NCBI GenBank assembly: GCA_947627215.1
Contig: CANQVD010000016.1
Coordinates: 1-64,000, forward strand
Direction of reading: 5' to 3'
Origin: an uncultured Eisenbergiella sp.
GTDB lineage: Bacteria; Bacillota; Clostridia; Lachnospirales; Lachnospiraceae
DNA: 64,000 nt
Shown here: positions 56,804 through 64,000 of the stretch, in pieces
How positions within the stretch are numbered: position 1 is the first letter of the stretch
Layout of the letters: each line of letters starts with the position of its first letter
The notes under the pieces: generated by a model
Seen by the model: only the letters and a program-made list of their open reading frames with translations
Database searches by the model: none
Told to the model about the DNA's origin: nothing
Made by a program: the position numbers and the translations under genes

Positions 56804-58648
56804 ATGGCTAAAAGTTTTAAAGAAATTGGAAAAAAAGCCGAGGCACTCATCGAGCAAGGCAAAGAGGCCGATCAAAAGGTACAAAGTTGTCAGGCTAGAG
56901 TAGCTTCGTCCAATAGTAGAGTTGCCGCAGCTAGAAGGCAGCTTGCTGCCGCCAGCGAGACTGACGAGGAAGGAAACCCAGTAGGTGATGTGGAGCAGGC
57001 CAGAGCACAGCTGAGTATGGCTGAGAACCAGCTGGCGGCTAGTCAACGAGCGTTGTCATCCGCTCGTGGAGATGCGGATCGTGTCAGGCAGCAGAAAAAC
57101 GCCCATGTACAAGAGATAGAAAGGCACAACCAGGTCGAAAGATCCAACTTGGAGAAGTTGCGTAGACTAAGGGCAGGAGCATTTGGTGCAGACTCTGCCG
57201 CACTCACTGAGGGTATGGCTAAACGCTTAAACGAGGCTGAAGATGCAAGAGTGGCACTTCTTCGCAGCATGGGGATTGATGCCACTCCCGATCATGTTGC
57301 TGTTGGAAGTGAAGGTGGCAATGATTCTGGCTGGAGGGGCGGAGGCTTTGCAACATTAGATACTACGGGGCAAGTACAAAGCTATCAAGGTGGCGGTTCT
57401 GAGGGATTAGCATCTGGTGGTGGGATAGCAACACCAGTAGGTGGAGGATTGGCGTCTGCTTTAGCTATGGGTGAGATGTCAAATGATGATGCTAAAATAT
57501 TGCCAAGTGATACAGGTAATTGGCATGATGGTCAAGGTGATCCGCTTTCGGATATAACAACACAAAGTGCTATTAGTAATGGGTTCCCTAAAAGCGAAAC
57601 ATTACAGGAAGCATATGATACCTTGGTGAATCGAATAATGGAATCTAGTGTTTTGTCAACTGAGCAAAAGATTTCAGAACTAAACATGTTAAGAAGTCAG
57701 CTGATGGCTGTTGCACAAAATTACTCTAATCAAGTAGAGGCAGACGCAATAAAGGAGCATGTAAAAGTCCTAAAACTTTCGCCTGTAGAAAAGCGACAGA
57801 TGGGTGAGCGATACATCAACAACATTCTCGAAGTATATAGAGATAATTTGTTGGATCGTGGTGTGGTTTCAATTTCAGCACTAGATGCAACAATCAGTGA
57901 ATTACGAAAACATTACTCAGCAGAATTGGAGAAGGATATACAAGGTCAGCCGAATGGCTTATATACTGACCCAAATTATGACGAGCTAATCGAGAAGATT
58001 AATAAGCGTCGCCCGCCAATAGCAAATATTTCACCTGGCGAAAACATGACATTCGAACAGGCTGATTCCGGTCATGTAAATCCTAACTATGGAAAGGATT
58101 ATAGCTATTCAATCAACTGCCAATCTTGTGTTGTTACTTTTGAGGCTCGTGAAAGAGGATACAATGTCCAGGTGTTGCCATGTACTAAAGGATCGGCACT
58201 CGAACGGCTATCCCACGATCCCAGAATGGCGTGGATTGATCCTAAAACGGGAAAACATCCCGACTATATTTACGATAACAACCGACGAACACCAGAAGAC
58301 TACTTGGATTTTGTAAATGAAGTTGTAAAGCCTGGAAATCGATACACTATCCAGTTTGCGTGGAAAGGGCGTGGACATAGTGGTCATATAGTAAATATTG
58401 ACAGGGCACCAAACGGACTCCTAAGAATCAAGGATAACCAACGAGGACCAGGAGAAAAAAGTGAATGGATTGGAGATTTTGCTGTCCTGGATTATTTGTC
58501 CAGAGTCAAATATGAGGACACTTCACTGTTCGGCGGAACGACTCCTTGCGTCCCCCAGTTGTTACGCATAGACAATATGGATTTTGATTTTAGTGTGGTA
58601 AATCACATTATGAAAGGAGTAGACAATGGTACAAGCATCAATAGATAA
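56804..58648 (+). CDS. Coiled-coil protein with C-terminal papain-fold (Tox-PL-like) toxin domain
   Basis: N-terminal coiled coil, Gly-rich linker, C-terminal NCQSCVVTFEARERGYNVQVLP ... GRGHSGHIVNIDRAPNGLLRIKDNQRG (Cys/His/Asp papain-like order). Confidence 0.72.
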   Translation: MAKSFKEIGKKAEALIEQGKEADQKVQSCQARVASSNSRVAAARRQLAAASETDEEGNPVGDVEQARAQLSMAENQLAASQRALSSARGDADRVRQQKNAHVQEIERHNQVERSNLEKLRRLRAGAFGADSAALTEGMAKRLNEAEDARVALLRSMGIDATPDHVAVGSEGGNDSGWRGGGFATLDTTGQVQSYQGGGSEGLASGGGIATPVGGGLASALAMGEMSNDDAKILPSDTGNWHDGQGDPLSDITTQSAISNGFPKSETLQEAYDTLVNRIMESSVLSTEQKISELNMLRSQLMAVAQNYSNQVEADAIKEHVKVLKLSPVEKRQMGERYINNILEVYRDNLLDRGVVSISALDATISELRKHYSAELEKDIQGQPNGLYTDPNYDELIEKINKRRPPIANISPGENMTFEQADSGHVNPNYGKDYSYSINCQSCVVTFEARERGYNVQVLPCTKGSALERLSHDPRMAWIDPKTGKHPDYIYDNNRRTPEDYLDFVNEVVKPGNRYTIQFAWKGRGHSGHIVNIDRAPNGLLRIKDNQRGPGEKSEWIGDFAVLDYLSRVKYEDTSLFGGTTPCVPQLLRIDNMDFDFSVVNHIMKGVDNGTSINR

Positions 58649-58844
58649 ATTTGCAAAGAGCCAAGGCTATGAAACGGCGGAGTACCTTTGTGAGTGGCGT
58701 GGCTTTAAATGCTATGAACCTATATTCGCTGACGGGGAAATGTCTTTTGTTGGATTGCCTCTTCTTATTTTAGAGGACAACGAGGGTAATATCAGGATGT
58801 CAACACCGGAGGAAGCCATGCAGCAGATAGATGAAAGCGGATGA
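58626..58844 (+). CDS. Candidate immunity protein
   Basis: 72 aa, overlaps 3' end of toxin ORF by 23 nt, own RBS aaaggag. Confidence 0.55.
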   Translation: MVQASIDKFAKSQGYETAEYLCEWRGFKCYEPIFADGEMSFVGLPLLILEDNEGNIRMSTPEEAMQQIDESG

Positions 58845-58908
58845 AAAAGAAGCGTAATGTCAACAAAACTTATCAGGGTCATTATTTACAGGAGGTGCAA
58901 TAGAGCAA

Positions 58909-61900
58909 ATGGGAGATTACAGTGTAGGAAAAAAATGCTCCGGACGTATCATCAACATCTACCAAGGCAATCTGATTGTTGAATTGGAGCAAGGTGTAAT
59001 CGGCAGGGTTTTGAACGGAGCTGAACAAGCAGCGGTTGATCAGGGTGCAATCGTTGATGTTGTTGTCAAGCAAAATGATGATCAAGGGATTTTGCTTGAT
59101 TTCGTATCCGTTTCAAAACAGCCGGAAGTTAGTGCAGACGATGTGGCGAAACCTTGGAACAACTGGAAAAACATTCCTGCCGGACATGGGCAGGCTATGG
59201 CTGCTATGTTTGCCTTGCGCAGCCACACTGATGCCTTTCGCGGAGAATTAACAGGGGCTCGAAAAGAGTGGGAGGACGCAAAGACCAGTAGCCAGCAGAT
59301 TTACGACTCTGTAACATCAAGCGCAAGGAAACAGTGCGAGGATGAAAGGCAGAAATACACGAGTGAATGCGAAAACAACATTAAGAATACTGAGGCTAGA
59401 AGAAACACAGTTAATAATGTTGTTAATGCTTGTAATAACCTCATCAACAACATGCCAAAAAGCGGTGCTGATGGTGCCATAGGTGCGGCACGTGGAGGTA
59501 TGAGCTCTGTAGAAAGTAGGCAGAGAGAGGTTACTGCTGCAATCAGTTCGAAAGTCCAGGCATATAGGACACTTTGCAATTGTCAGATTGCAGAGTCAGA
59601 GCGAACAAGAAATGACAAGCTCGACAAGGCGCGGACTGAGCAAATTGATCGTGACACTCAGGCTGAACGTCGATTTGAGGCTAAGCATAAAAGTATTTGT
59701 GATGCGCGTCGAACGGATATTAGCGAGGGCTTTAATAAAACAACGGTTCATGCGTATCAGCAAGAAATTAAATCATCCAGATTTAACGCTGTTAACTACG
59801 AGTGCCCGTCCGAAGTTCCGGATTATGTGATGTTGGGTGATATTGGTCTTATCATCCCTAATAAATCGCAGGATGACATGGCGGTTGTTCAGGCTGTGGA
59901 GTTGCAAACGAGCGATGTTGGCATAAAACAATCTGGCGAATATGTGGTTACAATTCCTTATTCGCAGAGACTTTCGGATGGCATTTCGCTTTTGATGAGA
60001 TATTCTCCTGCGGAGAGAAACTATGTTCAGGGACTGATTCAGCCTCTGCTTATGAAGCTGTTTATGTCGTTCCCGGCAGGAAAACTTGAGGCGACGATGA
60101 TTGATCCGCTTGAACTTGGAGCGAGTTTTCCGGATATTCCGAAACTCGCGGAGGGCCCAAATTCTGCTCGAATCATCGATACTAAAATTTGGAGCAAAGA
60201 AAAAGACATCGAGAATGCCATTGCTACTTTGCGGCAACGTCTCGAAAATATGACCCAGGCTTACGGCGGAGATCAAATCAGCCGCCTGAAAAAAGAGGTT
60301 ATCAGAGCACTGGCTATTACCGATTTCCCTGTAGGCTTTAATGATACCGCACTGAAGGATCTGCATGCAATTGTAAGAAATAGCGCGTCCTTGGGAGTCT
60401 GTGTACTCATCTGTGCCAATGATGAAGAACTTGAGAAACTCAAGCAGAGAAACGGGACTCTTGTTGCAGAAATTGCGCAAAGCCTTGTTGAGACGAAGGC
60501 ATCGGGAAAAAGGTTGATGCTTGTTGGTTCGGATAAGGATCGTCTGTTCTTGCAGCTTGATGACATGCAGGATGTAATTGAACGGAAGAACAAGATTATA
60601 CCGCTGATTAGTAGTGTCATTGAGCATATGCAGCTCAAAGTTGAACACTTTGATAGCATGTACCGAGAGGATATCTACGACAGCAATAACTGGTTCACTG
60701 GGAATCACGAAGAAATTGCCATTCCTATCGGTATCAAAGGTGCAAACACCATCGTGAAGATGGTTTTAGGAAGAGGTGGCGGAAGCACTGAGCACCACGC
60801 TTTGATTGCCGGTCAGACTGGTGCTGGTAAGTCCACATTACTCCATACGCTCATCATGAGTACGCTAATTAGCTATTCTCCAGATGAGGTGCAGATGTAT
60901 CTGCTCGATTTCAAGGAGGGAGTTGAATTCAGCGCCTACACTAGGTATCGCTTGCCGTCCCTTAGGGTTGTTGCGATTAATAGTGAGCGCGAATTCGGCT
61001 TAAATGTTCTCAAGGAATTGTGCACTGAGTTGGAAACCAGAACAAAGCATTTCACGCGGTATGGTGTATCCGATATCAACGGTTATGTAAAGTTGTCTGA
61101 CGTTCCCAAGGTTCCGAAACTTCTGCTCATATTCGATGAGGTTCAGGAACTCTTCAGAAGTAAAGGAGAGAGTGACTCCATTAGTAGTGAATGCCTCTCC
61201 TGTCTAAACAAACTCGTTATGCAGGGTCGTGCTATGGGTATACATGTTATCCTTGCGTGCCAGGATTTCCATAACTGTGCTGGACTTGAAGCATACTTCA
61301 GCCAGATGGCTATTCGTATTGCTGTAAAAGGATCTGAAGATGGAGCGGCATCGATTCTGAATGCTGATAACGCCGGAATCCGTACCCTTCAGAATCAGCC
61401 CGCCGGTGCTGCAATCTATAATGGTGGCGGCGGTGTTGAATCTGCCAACAACTTCTTCCAGGTGAGTTACATTAATGAGGACGAACGATTGGATCTTCTT
61501 ACTCGACTGGATGCATACTTCACTGATCCTGATGTTGCACCGCTGTATGAAGATCAGCAGACTAGAGTTCTTCTGACAAATGCAGAAGATAACATCCATA
61601 ACTGTTTTAATAAGTTGATTTTAGAGGGCTCTGATAGCGTTGAGCCTCTCGGAACATCCAAAGACGGATATGGGTTGCTGTTAGGTCAAGGGTTCGGAAA
61701 GAAGAGTATCTTCATGCCGGAACTTCGGACAAAGGATCGAGATAATCTTCTGGTTGTCAGCAAAGATGAAAAGATGGCACTTAGTTTGTTTGAGCTTTCT
61801 GCGATGAGTGTCCTTTACGAGGAACTTCATACAAATGCAGACAAGGCAAACGCTCTGGTTTATATTGTTGATTTGTTTGCTGACGAGCTGGCTGATGGAG

Positions 61901-62466
61901 AATGTGACTTTGATTTCCTTGAATCCCAATTCCCGCAGCAGGTTAAAGTGGCCAAAGTTGGTGATGCTGAAGAACTGATTACAAGTCTGTATGAGACTGT
62001 TCTCGGACGTTCCGAGGGCACACTTCCTGCCAGCGAGAGGATCTTCCTTATGTTCTTTGGAATCAATCGTGCGAGAAGATTGCGAACCGGACGAATCTAT
62101 GAGGAAGATCGTGGCGGAGAATTGAGTCCGATTGAAATGCTCCAGAAAATCATTGCGAACGGACCAAAGTACGGTGTAAACAGCATTGTATGGGGTGAGA
62201 GTATTCGCAGTATTGAATTGATGCTTGGGGACCGCTACGATTCTATGTTTGATAAGCGTATTGCATATGGCCTTGATGAGGAGTCTATGGACATCCTTGT
62301 GGCGGAAAGCGAAGCAAAGGCACTTCGTGGCAAAACAGCCGTTTATATGGATATCGGCCGAGATGTTAAAAACACGCATTTCCGTCCTTATGATGTGCCT
62401 GCCAAAGTATGGGTGGAACGTTATGCGGAAACCTATGATGAAGTAATCAATGAAGGAGGTCGTTAA
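58909..62466 (+). CDS. FtsK/SpoIIIE (EssC-like) ATPase with N-terminal S1/OB-like domain
   Basis: N-term VGKKCSGRIINIYQGNLIVELEQGVIGRV; ALIAGQTGAGKSTLLHTLI; EVQMYLLDFKEGVEFSAY; KLLLIFDEVQELF; GRAMGIHVILACQ. Confidence 0.88.
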   Translation: MGDYSVGKKCSGRIINIYQGNLIVELEQGVIGRVLNGAEQAAVDQGAIVDVVVKQNDDQGILLDFVSVSKQPEVSADDVAKPWNNWKNIPAGHGQAMAAMFALRSHTDAFRGELTGARKEWEDAKTSSQQIYDSVTSSARKQCEDERQKYTSECENNIKNTEARRNTVNNVVNACNNLINNMPKSGADGAIGAARGGMSSVESRQREVTAAISSKVQAYRTLCNCQIAESERTRNDKLDKARTEQIDRDTQAERRFEAKHKSICDARRTDISEGFNKTTVHAYQQEIKSSRFNAVNYECPSEVPDYVMLGDIGLIIPNKSQDDMAVVQAVELQTSDVGIKQSGEYVVTIPYSQRLSDGISLLMRYSPAERNYVQGLIQPLLMKLFMSFPAGKLEATMIDPLELGASFPDIPKLAEGPNSARIIDTKIWSKEKDIENAIATLRQRLENMTQAYGGDQISRLKKEVIRALAITDFPVGFNDTALKDLHAIVRNSASLGVCVLICANDEELEKLKQRNGTLVAEIAQSLVETKASGKRLMLVGSDKDRLFLQLDDMQDVIERKNKIIPLISSVIEHMQLKVEHFDSMYREDIYDSNNWFTGNHEEIAIPIGIKGANTIVKMVLGRGGGSTEHHALIAGQTGAGKSTLLHTLIMSTLISYSPDEVQMYLLDFKEGVEFSAYTRYRLPSLRVVAINSEREFGLNVLKELCTELETRTKHFTRYGVSDINGYVKLSDVPKVPKLLLIFDEVQELFRSKGESDSISSECLSCLNKLVMQGRAMGIHVILACQDFHNCAGLEAYFSQMAIRIAVKGSEDGAASILNADNAGIRTLQNQPAGAAIYNGGGGVESANNFFQVSYINEDERLDLLTRLDAYFTDPDVAPLYEDQQTRVLLTNAEDNIHNCFNKLILEGSDSVEPLGTSKDGYGLLLGQGFGKKSIFMPELRTKDRDNLLVVSKDEKMALSLFELSAMSVLYEELHTNADKANALVYIVDLFADELADGECDFDFLESQFPQQVKVAKVGDAEELITSLYETVLGRSEGTLPASERIFLMFFGINRARRLRTGRIYEEDRGGELSPIEMLQKIIANGPKYGVNSIVWGESIRSIELMLGDRYDSMFDKRIAYGLDEESMDILVAESEAKALRGKTAVYMDIGRDVKNTHFRPYDVPAKVWVERYAETYDEVINEGGR

Positions 62467-62468
62467 CT

Positions 62469-62804
62469 ATGACATCTCAAGAAGCAAGACAACAAGTCGA
62501 TGCCTGTGAGCGCCAGATTACAGGTACATACAGTAACCTTCGTGATGCAGCAAGAAGTATGGGCTCAAGTGCGGTTCAAGCACAATCGAGTAGTACAACT
62601 ACAAAAACGATGCTGCCACTGATTATTTCCCTTATCGGATTGTTTCTCTGCTTTGCATCGCATCCGGTCTGGGGTGTCTTACTGATAATTGCAGGAATTT
62701 TCTTTGCGTACACTGCGCACGATTCTGCGGCGTCAGTACAAAAAAACGTAGAGCAACAGGTGGGATATCTAAACAATACGCTAGATAGCAATTCAAGAAT
62801 ATAG
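62469..62804 (+). CDS. Small two-TM membrane protein
   Basis: MLPLIISLIGLFLCFASHPVWGVLLIIAGIFFAYTA hydrophobic hairpin flanked by helical arms. Confidence 0.75.
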   Translation: MTSQEARQQVDACERQITGTYSNLRDAARSMGSSAVQAQSSSTTTKTMLPLIISLIGLFLCFASHPVWGVLLIIAGIFFAYTAHDSAASVQKNVEQQVGYLNNTLDSNSRI

Positions 62805-62839
62805 TTTTGTTGAAGTGGCTATCGGAAAGAGACACGATG

Positions 62840-62874
62840 TCGGCGAGGAGGATAACTCCTATCCTCCTCGCCGA
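62840..62874. repeat. Perfect 15-bp intergenic hairpin within operon
   Basis: tcggcgaggaggata-actcc-tatcctcctcgccga, no T-tract. Confidence 0.9.
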
Positions 62875-62895
62875 ACGATGTAATAGGTGATAAGT

Positions 62896-63348
62896 ATGTC
62901 AAATGTTAATGCTTGGGACAGCATTGAGGCTTTTCAACTGAAAGAGTGCTATGACCTGGCTACTCAGTTTGAAAAACTTGATACAGCAAAAGATGTTCTT
63001 CGAGAAAGATCAAAGAAGATTGATATTCCGAAGAATTACGTTCCGGTACAGGCAGATGCAGCTTATGAGGAGACAGAGATGCAGATTGTCTCAGAAGCAA
63101 TATATGCGCTTACGCTTGAAGGCTTCGCTGCATCTGAAAACATAGGATTCAAGTATGCCCACAAAATTAATAATCTCCCAAGTTCAGCGGAGAAAGAATA
63201 TGTGATGGCACTATTAGCATTGAGAAACGGAACGAACGAGACACAAAGACTTGATGCATTAAGACATATTAGTGTGGCACTCAGTTATTCGCCTAACGAT
63301 CCACGCTATATTGCATTGGCAACTGTACTACAAGACATAGACAAGTGA
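62896..63348 (+). CDS. Hypothetical helical (TPR-like?) protein
   Basis: MSNVNAWDSIEAFQLKECYDLATQFEKLDTAKDVL... 150 aa. Confidence 0.7.
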   Translation: MSNVNAWDSIEAFQLKECYDLATQFEKLDTAKDVLRERSKKIDIPKNYVPVQADAAYEETEMQIVSEAIYALTLEGFAASENIGFKYAHKINNLPSSAEKEYVMALLALRNGTNETQRLDALRHISVALSYSPNDPRYIALATVLQDIDK

Positions 63349-63358
63349 GGCGAATGAG

Positions 63359-64000
63359 ATGGATTCAAAGAAAGTCCTGTATTTTCTGGGTCTGCTTAAT
63401 AGAGAGACTAGCGGACATACAGATGAGATTGCGGAGATATACAAACGGGCATTAGATGAAAATGATGATGTTGCACGCCTCAAGATGCTCTTAAATGACT
63501 ACACATATTATCGAGAAATTGGCAATGGGCTTTATAAAAACGGAGAAGAAATGTTGGACAAGATTTATGCCATGCCGTCAAAAGCATTGGATATTCTCCC
63601 TCAATTGAAACAAGCGCATGAGTCCATTGATAACGAAGTGAGAGTATGCAATGAATTAATGCATTCGCCGTTACCGTTTTCTGAAACGATAACGGTCTTG
63701 AAAAAGAAAGACACGATTGCTTACATGAGCGCCTTAAAAATGATTGCAAGCACCAGTGTATACCTTATGACACTATATGCTGGCTTGAACCCTATAAAAA
63801 ATCTCACGTGGGATGACACTGCCGGAATTCAGGAGATGATTTATGCGGTAAATACTAAGTTCCTTCCCGCTTTATGTAGCGTGAGAAGACCTAATTATAG
63901 TTGGATTATCAGACGAAAGAAGCTGGGTGGAAGAGCTCTTTTTGGTGGCGACAGCTATTACTTGAATTACGAAAATACAAGAAGCGTGGAAGTGCTTTGT
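63359..64000 (+). CDS. Hypothetical protein, truncated by window edge
   Basis: Open frame from ATG 63359 (MDSKKVLYFLGLLNRETSGHTDEIAEIYKRALDEND...) with no stop before 64000. Confidence 0.7.
   Translation, partial: MDSKKVLYFLGLLNRETSGHTDEIAEIYKRALDENDDVARLKMLLNDYTYYREIGNGLYKNGEEMLDKIYAMPSKALDILPQLKQAHESIDNEVRVCNELMHSPLPFSETITVLKKKDTIAYMSALKMIASTSVYLMTLYAGLNPIKNLTWDDTAGIQEMIYAVNTKFLPALCSVRRPNYSWIIRRKKLGGRALFGGDSYYLNYENTRSVEVLC

Noticed and set aside
1-64000. tRNA/rRNA genes
   Set aside because: No convincing tRNA cloverleaf or rRNA sequence recognised by eye; a tRNAscan-SE/Infernal run would be needed to exclude them.

Overview
64 kb of a low-to-mid GC Firmicute genome (inferred: Clostridia/Lachnospiraceae-like, from gene families and promoter/T-box style; no rRNA or tRNA is visible). 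It reads as four blocks. (1) ~1-18 kb: mixed housekeeping genes and accessory genes with a 'graveyard' of truncated toxin-antitoxin, Fic, DUF1016 and GNAT genes, an ECF-type sigma/ABC locus, an SdpR/SdpI pair, a possible ICE/oriT remnant and a Cys-rich repeat protein. (2) ~18-31 kb: metabolic core (purC, GH20, T-box + leuA, GH29, carAB); the leuA product carries a C-terminal AraC-type DNA-binding domain. (3) ~30-49 kb: LacI-regulated sugar ABC operon, AraC, MATE, GH2, GH43-like, csp, substrate-binding protein, pcrA, mgtC, rlmD. Two long nested palindromes here share a core but have unrelated self-complementary arms. (4) ~49.4-64 kb: integrated island with a tyrosine recombinase flanked by near-identical inverted repeats, then an operon encoding a HerA/DUF87-like ATPase, a coiled-coil protein, a protein ending in a papain-fold (Tox-PL-like) toxin domain, a small candidate immunity protein, a large FtsK/SpoIIIE (EssC-like) ATPase with an S1-like N-terminus, a small membrane protein and two unknown proteins, running off the window edge. 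The best candidates for something undescribed are this two-ATPase toxin island, the LeuA-AraC fusion and the nested-palindrome family. All family assignments are by eye from translated motifs; no searches were run.
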